Source of the DNA: Tamarix chinensis
Lineage: Eukaryota > Streptophyta > Magnoliopsida > Caryophyllales > Tamaricaceae
Assembly: GCA_030549775.1 (NCBI GenBank)
Contig: CM060172.1
Location: forward strand, 129,631,122-129,695,121
DNA length: 64,000 nt
Direction of reading: 5' to 3'
Of the stretch, positions 22,660 to 34,703 are shown piece by piece. Below the pieces are notes generated by a model. That model did no database searches and had not been told where the DNA came from. It was given only the letters and a program-made list of their open reading frames with translations. How positions within the stretch are numbered: the stretch's first letter is position 1; each line of letters opens with the position of its first letter. The translations under genes were made by a program, and so were the position numbers.

Positions 22660-24030
22660 CTAGTGTCTCACTCGTGCGATGCATAGGATTTGATTTAATT
22701 TTGGAAATAATAACATAGATAATATTAATTTGATCATAAACACAATATTAAATATTTAATAAGTAATAAAAGACAATTGGATATGTGAAAGATATATGAC
22801 TAAATTTAACATAATAATATATTTATACATATCATTGACTAATAAATCTATTGAATGTAACTATCGTATTACAAAAAAAATTACAATAACATATTATTAT
22901 AAATTATAACTCAATTAATAAATTAAAATTTTAATATAGATAAGTGAATTATTTGTTTTTATATGGTTATTGCAATGAATATAGTTGTTACGTAGTTATT
23001 ATTAGGTCAATTTTTCTTGTACATGAGGAGACTGATATAATATTATTTTCATTTGCTATTGCTACATTATTAGGAATAACTCTTTCTTATTCTTATAGGA
23101 TAACCTTTTTTAATATTAAGAACCTCTATTAATATATTTTTCCATATCAAATGTCTGTTGATGTTCAAATCACATTACTTATAGACGATAGATTGTTTCT
23201 TAATTAATGTAGAACAAAACTATAATATTATAGAAGTAAATTTTGGGAAAATTTTTTTTTTGTCATGTTCTTGGATTTTAGACATAATCTTTTTTTATGT
23301 TCTTAGGTTTATTATTGTATATAATAAACATAGAGTTATAAGGGATATTGATCTTTATAAAATATGAAATAAATAATTATATAATGTCCATATATCTTAA
23401 ATCAAATTTTATCTATGTAAACAAAGATCTTTATGTAAATTTAGTTTAATTTTAATCATTACATAAACATTATCCATTTTTGTTACACAATAGATATAAT
23501 GATATGACATTATAGATGAAAATAAATCATACCACCATTTTATTACTCCAAATTATGATAATGATATGACTTGTATTAAAAAAAATGATTTGAAATTATT
23601 AGATAAATGAATGTGGATATATATCAGTTAAGTACCTTGATATTTTGCTTAATATTTTTCAAGTACCATATGTTTTCAATAATTTCACTTACGTACTTTC
23701 ATATTCTAATTTAGTTTCGCTTGGGGTATCCTTAGGTACTTTCACATTTTAATTTAATTTTTCTTGGGGTACCCACATGAATACCTAAATAAAACTAAAA
23801 ATATGGTTTATTTTCACCATTTGGATACTTAAATAAAACTAAATTAAAATATGGATGAACATAAGTAGAATTATTGAAAACATAAGGCACTTAAAAAAAT
23901 ATTTTTAAAGGTCAATGTATCTAAAGGAAGTTTATCCTAAATTTTTAATTATTTTTTCTGTTCAATTTTTGTATCCATGGTGTGTATATATATATATATA
24001 TACTACATATCACTTTATATATATAGTGAA
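22660..24030 (-). mobile_element. Candidate non-autonomous Helitron
   Basis: Read on the - strand, the left border ends TGCATCGCACGAGTGAGACACTAG followed by T. The pieces CATCGCACG, a weak hairpin and a terminal CTAG before T are typical of plant Helitron 3' ends. A possible 5' end, TCACTATATATATAAAG, lies near 24030 on the - strand. The base before that TC is T, not the expected A, and the hairpin has several mismatches, so the right border is weak. There is no coding content. The foldback element at 23615-23937 would be nested in it. Confidence 0.3.
23615..23937. mobile_element. Foldback element / long-TIR MITE
   Basis: The two halves are imperfect inverted copies, each about 120-150 bp. 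The left half has ATATGTTTTCAATAATT(T)CACTTACGT; the right half, reverse-complemented, has TTATGTTTTCAATAATTCTACTTATGT. Both continue through TAATTTAGTTT. Outer ends pair as GGATA/TATCC. A clear target duplication was not found, so the superfamily is open. Confidence 0.65.
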
Positions 24031-24085
24031 TATACAATAAGAACTAGTTTTTTCAATGAGAAATAAGAACTAGTGCTCTCGGTTG

Positions 24086-24520
24086 AAAAATTTTCTATAG
24101 TAGGTGGTAGAAACTACTTTTAATAGGTATTGAAAACTATTATAAGTAGGTAAAAAAACTATTATATTTGAGTATTAGACAAAAATAAAAAGGTGGTGGC
24201 ATTTTTGTAAACATTTTTTATATATGTTTCAAGTTTGAAAACTATCTATATTAGGTAGTGAAAACTACTTTCAGTAGATGAAAGAAACTACAATAATTCT
24301 ATTAGGAAATTATAGTATTCAAAGAAAAATGGCGCCATTGTTGAAATATGAGGTATTTATGTGTCAGGTTAGGAAACTATCCACATTAGGTGATGAAACT
24401 ACCTCTAATGAGTAGAGTAAAATACTATAAGTATTTTAGGAAACTATAATATTTTAGTGCCAGAAAACTAACCACGGTAGGTTGAGAAAATTATTGTAAG
24501 TAGCTCAAAAAACTATAGTG
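24086..24520. repeat. Degenerate tandem repeat (GAAACTAT/GGTAGTGAAACTAC type)
   Basis: Four diverged units start near 24090, 24236, 24371 and 24463. Each has (A/G)GAAACTAT-C-A-(T/C)(A/G)TTAGGT followed by GAAACTAC and an AGTAG-like string. Spacing is irregular (about 90-150 bp). Confidence 0.55.
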
Positions 24521-24859
24521 TTTGTCAATTATCACCATAAAGAATGGTTCTCACTAGATAAATATAAGTGTATATATATATATACAAAAATAATTTATTT
24601 ATATCATTTATATCAAAACTATTACTTACTCTATTATATCAAACTGATGATTTTTAAGAAACCTTTGCTATTGAAAATTAAATTAAAAGCTTATCAATTG
24701 GCCCAGTTTATCAATTACACAATGATATAACAACCTTATATAATTTAATATTATAATTAAATAAACAACACCATGTACCATGTACTATATCGGCATTTTC
24801 ACACAAAAAAATGCTACAAAATCATCTGTGTTCTATTATTCCTCTCTTTCAAATGAAAT

Positions 24860-25640
24860 TTGATTAGCCTTTAAGTAATATTTCACCAACACTAAACTCT
24901 TATTTTACAGTTTTAATAACAATCTTTCACCAACCGTCACCATATATCTATGTAGTTTTTACCAGTGTTAAACATATATTTAACCATTATTGAACTTATC
25001 TTTTACAACTAATATACTAGTGATAGAATATTAGTATATAAACTTATCTTTTACCACTAATGCACTTATCTCTTACCAAATGTGTATTGATTTTTTTACT
25101 AATAAGTTAATCTTTTACCGTTATTTTTTAGTTAAAATAATATTTTACTACTAATGTACTAATCTTTTATTATTAATGTATCCGATGTTTTACCGCTAAT
25201 GTAACAATCTTTTACTAGTGAGTTGATCTTTCATAATTATTATACTTAAAATAATATTTTACCACTAATGTATTTATTTTTCCACCAACAAATTGATCCT
25301 TCACTATTATTTTACTTAAAAATGATTTTTCATGACTAATGTGTTAATCTTTTACTACAAATATGTTGATATTTTACTACAACGATCTTTTACTAGTGAG
25401 TTGATATTTTACTATTATTCTACTTAAAATAATCTTTTACAACTAATGTGATGATCTTTCACCACTAATATATTGAAATTTTACCACTAATGTATTTTTT
25501 TTTCATCGGTAAGTTATTCTTTTACTATTATTCTATGTAAATCTCATCTTTCACTACTAATATACGAATGATTTTTCACTATTCTCTTACTTACAACTAA
25601 TATTTTACCACTGAAGTATTGATTTTTCACCAATTTTTTT
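24860..25640. repeat. Degenerate tandem array (TTTTACCACTAATGTA type)
   Basis: The string CTTTTAC(C/T)ACTAATGTA and its variants recur about twenty times. A longer period is visible: TTTTACTAGTGAGTTGAT occurs near 25213 and 25391, both followed by TACTTAAAATAAT(A/C)TTTTAC, giving a higher-order unit near 180 bp. Confidence 0.6.
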
Positions 25641-25830
25641 ATTATCAAAAATCTCTATTTATAAAATAAATTTTAAAAACATTATGGTATACTCTTTTAT
25701 TTTTTAATAAACCAAATTTACAACAAATTAATTAGAAGGGATTTTTTTAACAAAACATATTGTAGCACCTGTTGTATAGTGTTAAACCTTGGTATATGGT
25801 GCACATTATAAACTCACTACCACTCATGAT

Positions 25831-26459
25831 TAGGGATAGCAATGGGTTCTTGACCTGACCCAAATCCACTAGACCGGCCTCATTTTTAGTAGGTCTGGGT
25901 CCATGATTTTTGGACTAGATGGGTCTAGGTTGGGTTTGAGTCTATATATATCTAAATGATTCTCGATCTGGGTCCATTAGTCTCAGATTCAGATCCATTT
26001 AGTGTGTATATATATATTATGTTTGTCATCTTTGTCGTAATCGTGTTTGAAATCCTTACTCATTTTTAAAATTTTATTTCTGTGTATTTATTTTATAAAT
26101 ATTATATAGAATATTTTATTCCAAAAGCATTAAAACACTATTTAAAAAGCTAAGGTAAATATTTTAAATATTTATCTTTTTACTCAAATATTTTTTAACA
26201 AAAAATAAATATTAAGCTATATAAAATGTAAATGTAATTATATTTACATAGATCATTTTAAAAATTTGAAAAATAGATAGACTTATTTAGGAATTGTTTA
26301 GGACTTCATTTATCCATTAGATATGGTAGGTCTGGATCCGAGTCTGAACTTTTGAGACCCGATAGATTTTGGTTAAATTTAGGTCATCTTTGGGTCTAGA
26401 TAATATTTGGGTCTGGGTTTGGATAGATCTAACCCAGACCCGATCCATTACCATCCCTA
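25831..26459. mobile_element. hAT-type MITE, diverged
   Basis: Ends are TAGGGATAGCAATGGGT on the left and CCATTACCATCCCTA on the right, which are inverted copies with few mismatches. The inside has GGTCTGGGTC and GACCCAGACC motifs in inverted arrangement at both sides and an AT-rich middle. The flanking octamers CTCATGAT and CATATGAC agree at five of eight positions, so the target duplication is decayed. The ends belong to the same general type as the element at 61848-62357. Confidence 0.7.
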
Positions 26460-26644
26460 CATATGACGTATTTACCATCCAACCTTTTTATTACTTTTAC
26501 ATATTTTTCTCCTAACAAAATACATAAATAAAAGAAGAAAAAAAAATATATCTTCCTTTCAACCACACATACTCAAAAACTCTCTCCAACCTCAATTATA
26601 CCAAAATAAAATGCAAAAAATAAAATAAATTAATATATTTTTTG

Positions 26645-27340
26645 GTAATTAATTAAGAATTTTATTACCAAAAAGGAAGCTTATACAATGTAGCTCAACT
26701 ACAAAATCAAAAGGGGCATGCCCCTAGCCAAATTACACTATCCATCTATCAAGTCTCCTTAGGTAGTTATTTATATGTACATAAGGAGTATCACTAAAGC
26801 AAATAAAAACCTTAGAGATAATCTGTCTAATCGTAGCTCTTAGATTCCTTAGGAGCAGCTGGAAAACAATCATATTTCTATTGATCCAAATATGGTAGAG
26901 AAGTGCGTTCAAAATAGCTCTCCAAGCCATATTCTTTCCTTTTTCTTTGGTCTTCCTGATCAGCCATTCAATGCAGCTCTTCCAATTTGTGACATGTCTT
27001 TGCATTTTCAATCACCTCAAGATATAGTTCTATAGGACCCTAGCACCTGGACAGTATATTAGCAGATGGTCGAGGTATTCTTCATCATTTCTACATACCT
27101 CACACATACTATCCATAGTGACCCCCCATTTATACAATTTTGATTTAATGGATAAGGCATTGTGGCAGATCAACTAAATAGAGAACTTATTCCTTTCCAA
27201 TCCTCTATGATTCCAGACAAACGAGCTCCATGAAACTTTAGGCCTTATAAATCTGATGGCATGATACACCAATTTAGAACTCAAATTTCCAGAGATACAA
27301 CATTTAGCATAATGTGATCGAATTTGGTCCCTAACCCTTA
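26645..27340 (-). mobile_element. 5'-truncated LINE, zf-RVT end
   Basis: The - strand reads YHAIRFIRPKVSWSSFVWN, then MDSMCEVCRNDEEYLDHLL, then NALLYHIWINRNMIVF. This is the zf-RVT domain and the tail that close ORF2 of plant L1-type LINEs. Frames shift at least twice. The 3' end lies on the left near 26645, where the DNA becomes AT-rich. Confidence 0.8.
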
Positions 27341-28852
27341 GCAAATGCCTGTATTAACTAAGTACATTTGAGCTTAAAAAAGTTAATTGACAACAAACAT
27401 TAAAAAATGACAATGTTCGGTGAAATTTTAATGAAAAAAATAAAAAATATTTTTTTAGCTAAAAATATGTTATTTTAAATACCATAGAGAGAGTGGAGAT
27501 AAATTGAATTACAAAAGCATCATCAGTTAATATTTGGATTTCCTTAATTAGTAGGATGGTCACATACACATAAGAAATTAATAACATTCAATTAATAGCA
27601 TATGAAGTCGCAACTTAAAATCAAGAAACCAAAGAAGTTTCAAAATGATTAAATTTTTGAAAAATGTTGAATTAGTTTTATGAATTAATACACACTACAA
27701 CAATATTCGTCAATTACAATAACTATTTTTACGACAACCATAGTCATCATAATAAACACATCTATTGTGACAATAGCTCATCATTGAAAGAACAATTTGA
27801 CAACCGAATAAAATAAGGTTACATTGATGATGAGGGTCACTTTTATATGGTTATTGTGACGACTAACAATTAAATTTAGTTTACCCTCTTAATATTTAAA
27901 TTTAATTTTTGACAAAACAAGATACAATCGTATTATCCTGAAAAATATATCCCTCCATCTGGTTTCCTAGCAAAAAGAAATACATCTTTAACAGCGACGG
28001 GTCAATGCAATAGGATGGGAGTCGCCATTTTAGGGTAGGCAGAAATTTTTCCTCCTAAAAATTGTTGTGGGGAAAATTTTAGGTAGGGTATATTACAATG
28101 ACTAGTCAACATTATAAAAAATATTTTTGTTGTAAAGTCAACCAAAATAGTGTTATTCATTTAAATAGGGGTCTATTACATTGACATGTTACCGTATTAG
28201 AAAGGGATGAGTCATTGTAGTAGAAGGTGAGAATTCGTTGTAGTAGAAGTGAGTTATATATAACAAAAAAAAATTGTCTGTGATCCGTCATCTCTGTTCA
28301 TCTCTCTCACCTGCTACAATTCCGTTCTTCTTTCCCCCTGGTATAACTTGTGCCTTTACTTCTTTATTTTTATGTTAATTTCTTATCAAAATCTTGTATA
28401 TTATTGTTAGTTCTTACTTTTAATCTCAATTTTTTTATGGGTTTCCATGAAGATCGCCGCCACTGCCGCCTTGAACCTCTTTCTCCTCCTCCTCCTTATC
28501 TCAGGTTAATCTTTATTTTATTTTATTTTATTTTAATTATTAATTCATTAAAGTTAGTATTTCTTGCTTAATTTTGGGTCTGATAGGTCATTAGAGAAGT
28601 TGTCATTGCTAGAGCTTGCCGCTACTTGTTGTATGTTTATCTTAAGTGTTATATATATGTTATTGTTAAATTTTTTGTTGTGATATATGATTATTGTTAA
28701 ATATTATATGGATGTTGGTGGTGTTAATTATATGTTGATGTATGTGTGTGTGATATGTGATTGGGATACACACAAGCATACACACACATGTGGTGATAAT
28801 TGAGATGCATATATTGTGATTGATAAAATATTGTTGGACTTTTAAAATTTAT

Positions 28853-29440
28853 GATTAAATAATTAAGTAGAATAATAAAATAATAAAACTTTAAAATAAT
28901 AAGATATTATTAGCCTTAAATAATTTATTATCAAAAATTAAAACAATTAGAATATAAAATTATTTGATAATAAATATGTTTAACCTTAGATAAATTATTA
29001 CTAAAAAAGTGTAATAATAAGAAAATAAAATTTAAAATAATAAGATATTGTTAGCCTTAAATAATTTATTATTAAAATTCAAAACAATAAGAATATAAAA
29101 TTACTATATATAATTAATTATTTATAACCTTAGATAAAGTATTTAATAGAGTGGAATAATAAGATAATAAAAATGTGAATTAATAAAATATTATTGGACT
29201 TTGAAAATGTATGATTAAATAACTAAGTGGAATAATAAGATAATAAAGCTTTAAAATAATAATATATTGTTGGCATTAAATAATTCATTATTAAAATTTA
29301 AAAGAATAAGAGTATAAAATTATTAGATAATAAATTATTTTTAACCTTAGATAAAGTATTATTAAAAGAGTGTAATAATAAGATAAAAAAATAATAGTTA
29401 GTAAAATATTATTGAAATTTAAAAATTTATAATTAAATAA
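28853..29440 (+). repeat. AT-rich tandem repeat in the CACTA 5' part
   Basis: TTAAAATAATAAGATATT followed by AGCCTTAAATAATTTATTAT recurs at 28891, 29032 and 29251. GATTAAATAA(T/C)TAAGT recurs at about 28853 and 29213. Units contain AACCTTAGATAAA. A lone fragment (GGCCTTAAATAATTTTA) is seen near 30095. Confidence 0.65.
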
Positions 29441-30639
29441 TTAGATATTGTCCTAATTCATTAGATATTTTTTTCCCTTTTGTAGGTGATAGGGTGTCTC
29501 TCTTACTAGATTCATGCTTTCCAATCGATTTTTTAATGTCTCATGACATAAATATTAGGTATCACGTGAGATAGATACACCATGAGGTAGGTCACATGTT
29601 AGAAAGGTGTTTGTATAAGAGACGACATAATTTTAGGTCGTATTATATTTTTTTTACCTTGTCACCGATTCAACCATGGTTATAGGTCAAGGCTAGATAT
29701 ATACTTGAGTTTTTCTATAGTAATTTTCTACACCCTAAGTTTATTGAGGGTGTATATTTTATGGTAGATTATAATCACATTAGAAGGGAGTTGATAGTGA
29801 TTGATGACAAGTAAATGTCTTAGCATGGAATTTCTCCAAATATATATGTCGATTATCCAAATCACGATTATGAGTCTATTGAATATGTATTCTTCTATGA
29901 GAAGTATGGAATCAGTGGATGATGGATCGCATCCGAGGTAGACTAGGGTTTAATTTTAATGAGGCATTTTTGGTCATAGTAGCTCTATTTTAATATTTAT
30001 CATTCTACTTTTATGAATTAGAGTATATAATATAGCTATTATGTTACTCCATGTTTCATCTTGTTAAGCTATAAAAGTAATAAGATATCGTTGGCCTTAA
30101 ATAATTTTATAAAAAATTTATAATGCGACTACATCTTGATCTCTAAGCCAATGAAAAGAACATTGTTGAAAACTTTATACTAATTTTATAAAACTAATGT
30201 CTGTAAAACTTAGGAAAAAAATGGATATACAAGATTATTATAATTTGGTTTATATATTAAAATTTGATCCATATTTTCATTGTTTTTATAAATATGCAAT
30301 ACCAATTGATAAGAGCTAGAAAAGGTTATGTAATCAAAAATCTATTGAGTTTTGGGATGATATTCATTTTTTTTATGGAATTAACAAAAGATAACGTAAG
30401 ATCACATGGATTGATGTGTTTTCCTTATAGAATGGGATACAGTAGATAAGGTTGAAACCCACATTGTGTGGTTTGGGTTAATAGACGATTATAATACATG
30501 AAAATTTCATGGTAAACTTGAAAGAGAATGTGTAGAGGAAGAGATTGAAGATGAGATGCCATATATATTGGGTGATTTATAAAGTGGTGATCCACATACT
30601 AAGGATAGTGAAAGTGTTGAGACTATTGGTGATTATTAG

Positions 30640-33600
30640 AATGTTAATGAGTTAATAGGTGATGACTCTGAGGATAATAGAGATCCATATGTTGAAGAGT
30701 TATTTTAAGAGATGGAGACAGAGTTATATCCAAGATGTAAAAAAAAATTCTTTTTTTTTCTGAAGTTGATGTATCACAAGGTGTTGAACAAATAAAGTAA
30801 AAATTATTTTGGTAGAATTTTGAAATTATTGAAAGAATCACTTCTAGACTATAATAAGCTTCAAGTATCACATTATGATGCTAAGAAGATGATGAGAAAG
30901 TTAGGATTGGTCTATGAGATGATCCACGAATATATGTATGAATGCTCTTTGTATAAGAAAGAGAAAGATGATAGAACTAATTATCTGGTATATGGTACTT
31001 CTCGATGGGTATATGAGGTCACAAAGAGAAATAAAGTACCGTACAAGGTGTTGCGGTACTTCCCCTTAACACCGAGATTGAAAAGATTGTTTGCTCGTGG
31101 ACACACCACTCAAGACATGAGATGACACTTGAATGGGAACTCTAGAGAACCGAGATCTTACGACATATAGTTGGTAGCCAAGAATGGAAATATTTTGATG
31201 CAAATCATCCAAAATTTTTAGTTGAGACTCACAATGTTAGACTGGGGTTGGCATTATTTGGGTTCAATCCCTTTGGTATGAGAAAAAAATACAGTATGTG
31301 GTGGGTAATTTTGATGACATACAACTTACCCCCATGGCAGTGCATGAAAAATACATTATTTATATTGTCTTTGTTGATTCTTGGAATGTTTCCTCCTAAG
31401 ATGGATATTGATGAGTTCATCATACCTCTTATCGATGAGTTGAATGATTTGTAGGTGATAGGGGTTGATACTAGAGAAGTGGTTGATAAAAAAAGTGTTT
31501 GGTATGCTTTTTGTGCTTCTATGAACTATTAATGACTTCCTTGATCATGTAATTCTCTCTAGGTGGTTAGGGAAAAGGTATAAAGCATTCCCCAATTGTA
31601 ATAAAGACATTCCTTTTGTAAGACCGAGGTCTAGGACGGTATATATTGGACATTGATGATTCCTTCTGACTAACCATTCATGGCGGAAGAATAAACAACT
31701 AGATGGTAAATTTGAGAAGATAAATCTCCCCTAGGAAGTTTTTTAATAGATGACTATTTGTTGTAGTTAAGTTCGATAAAGATTACCCACTAGTTAAGCA
31801 TGAAGACACACTGAGTTTGAAGAGAAAGAGAGGCGCTCATGAGTTGATTTGGAGTAAGAATAATATATTTATTGAACTCCTGTATTGATCATCAATTACC
31901 TTAAATATAACTTAGATGTGATGCATGTTGAAAAAAAAATCTGAAAATTTACTCGTCATGATCCTTGTTAATAATGACAAATCAAAAGATAATGAAAATG
32001 TAAGATGTCATTTGATGGATATGAACAATAGATCCAAGCTACATCTTTATAATGAAGGTAAAAAGTTGATGAAACATGCTACTGAGTATACTCTTTCACC
32101 CAGGTATAGGAAGAGTTTTTGAAGAGGGTAAATTTTTTAAATAGCTTTGCAGCAAATTTGAGAAAAAATATAATTGACAATGATAGAAAATTAACTACTC
32201 TAAAATCACAAGACCATCATTTTATAATGCAATGGTTGTTGCTGATTGGTGTACGAAAGTTCTTGCAAAAACATATTTTTGATACCATTGTTGAGTTGAG
32301 TAACTTTTTCACCATAATGTGTACAAGGATACTTCAGTTGTCCAATTTGGAGAGGGATGAAAATGAAGTGATTATCATCCTGTGCAAGTTAGAGTGCATA
32401 TTCTCCCTACTTTTTAGTGTTATGGTTCATCTTATAATACACTTACCTAAAGAAGTATGGCTAGGTTTCCCTTTCATAGAAGATGGATGTATCCTGTTAA
32501 AAAAAATTTAAAAGAGTAAATTATAAATCAATATCATCTAGGAGGTTCTATTGTCAAATTTTGTGTCATAGATGAAGTTGTGACCTTTTGTTATATTTAG
32601 TTTGAAGGGATTAAGACACAGTTTAATAGACCTAACAAAAATGAGGATGCTGCTTAAAAAGGGTAACTTTTGGTGCTTCAGTCTCAAGGTCGTGGCATTT
32701 GTAAGTTGCCAATTGTTGGTATCTTAAACTACGAGCTATATCAGATAATTCGGTGTATTCTCAACAATTTTCCAGAGATATAGAAAGTAAGCATACATTA
32801 ATAATTACTAATAATGATATGTCTATATGAAATGAATTATTTGTTCTTTAATGTTGTAGTGAGTACATGAACAAAATACGTAGAGGTGATGATAATTTGG
32901 ATGACACTCAAAAGAAAGAGTTTCATCATTGGTTTTATTCTAAAGTAATTGAAATCTTTGTTCAATTATTATTAAATATTCCTAATTAATTATTAGTGAA
33001 ATAAAATTAATAATTATTTTTATTAACTATATATACTATATCTTACGTCAGTCATGATCACTTGAATACACTAATGAGTTATCATCTCTTCCTAGTGGTA
33101 CATCGAGAGTGGTTACAACTTATAACGGTTGTATTGTGAATAATGTTATATTCTTAACTCATAAAAGAGGTGGAAAAAAGGAACTCAAAATAATGGTGTG
33201 TCTATCCTTGGAGCCGACAATGAATGTTATTATGGATAGATACAAAACATCATTGAGCTATCTTATTTGCATGAATGTTCTATTTTGTTGTTTAAGTGAA
33301 AATAATTTGACGCTATTACAAGGATGAAAAGAATAATATGAAAGAACGGGTATGAGTGGTACAAGGAAGATCATCATGTATTAAGATCTCAAACAAAAAA
33401 ATTTGGTTTGTTGATGATCTACTTAATGGTCACCATTGGCAAGTTGTTTGGGAATTCAACCATCATCATATTTGGGATCTCATTGATGACGATAATGTGA
33501 AGATTGGTGTTGTCAATGGTGTTCACTCATCTACTATTGATTTGGCGATTAAAGTAAATGATCTTTATAACTTAATTGTTTGGCATCATAATGTCAAAAG

Positions 33601-33800
33601 TAATGAAATCCAAATAGATGTTGCTCCTAACTATGAGTCCATACCCAGTATAACATATAATATTGTTGATATGGATGAGGGCACTTCAAACTCGGATAGT
33701 GAAATTACACGTACTGATGATAGTACTTGCAGTGATGAACAATTTATCTTGTTGAAAATTTTTTATGTTGTGTATATTAGGATCCATCTTATGAATATTA
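30640..33800 (+). pseudogene. TNP2-like CACTA transposase, decayed
   Basis: Several frames in order match the transposase of CACTA elements. The blocks are YEMIHEYMYECSLYKKEK with TSRWVYEVTKRNKVPYKVLRYFPLTPRL (30900-31090), LFGFNPFGM then YNLPPWQCMKN (31250-31350), LKSQDHHFIMQWLLLIGVRKFL (32190-32270), and a DUF4218-like block, VIIILCKLECIFSLLF (32370-32430). A DUF4216-like end follows, KIWFVDDLLNGHHWQVVWEF (33395-33460). Frameshifts or stops break it at least at 31125, 31455, 32120, 32510 and 33330. An intron-like AT-rich gap separates 32790-32860. It cannot encode an active enzyme as it stands. The family catalyses excision and insertion of CACTA elements. Confidence 0.85.
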
Positions 33801-34119
33801 TCTTTATCATCATAGAATTTAGCCTTTTGTGATTGTTATCAAATTTATTTTTATTATTGTTCATCAATTTTTTTGTTGAAGATTGGTAGGCATAGCTAAT
33901 GTCATGATAAGACATCATGGTGGGTATGGAGATAATGACACCCCTCAATATCGAATATTCCATCTTAGTACGGGTTGGATAATATTTTATTTTTATTTTT
34001 TGCTATATATTAGATAACAAAGCAATGTATATTATAATTTACTTATTTGGTTAACTAATGTGATACATGTTGCAACTCCATCATTTCCAAAACACTCCCA
34101 AGTTAAAATCCATCAATAT

Positions 34120-34620
34120 ACATGAAGAGTTCAGAAGAAAAAAAATAGTTGCATCAAATTACGCATCCAACAGTCGTCTCAATTTGATAGAGCTTAGAGA
34201 CCCATTAGTCGTAGTGGTATATTATTTTTTAGGCAAGTAAGGAATGAGATTGGAAACATGATCCTTATATACTATGACTATTGGGATCATGTTCCAAAGA
34301 AGGACAAAGATAAGATTGTCCCCCAAATTAAGGTAATAGTTAATCACAAGCATCTTTTAATTTATAATATTTTTAGTATTTAGTTGACTAATTGGTAATT
34401 TTGTTGTGTTTGTAGAAATATTTTGACTTGGATGAGTAGAAGGAGATGTCACACTAGCCGCAAATATGGGAGGATATCTGTAAATCGCTCCATGACACCT
34501 ATCGAAACAGAAAAAGTTAGCTCCAGAGTTGGTCCAAAAAAAACCCTAGCTAGAAATTGAATAACTTAGACAATAATAATGGGAAGAAGCTTTAGGATTT
34601 TTGGGATACTCCTGAACAAA
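34120..34620 (+). pseudogene. Second CACTA gene, left exons (plant transposase, Ptta/En/Spm type)
   Basis: Reads in part IELRDPLVV and, after an intron at about 34333-34414 (AAG-GTAATA ... TTTGTAG), KYFDLDE. It ends P-E-Q-K at 34620, followed by GTATTTG, a likely splice donor. The next exon lies 5 kb away at about 39651, because a LINE is inserted in the intron. A stop codon follows DLDE, so the gene is broken. Confidence 0.65.
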
Positions 34621-34703
34621 AGGTATTTGTATAATATTATATATAGATAAAAAAATTTATATAAGTAATTGTAATGGTATATTACTTTGAAAATAAGATT
34701 ATA

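Noticed and set aside
22944..23132. 62-codon hydrophobic frame with a faint look of a mitochondrial NADH dehydrogenase subunit 5 segment
   Set aside because: The likeness is confined to a few hydrophobic residues in very AT-rich DNA, where such peptides arise by chance. No neighbouring organelle gene is present.
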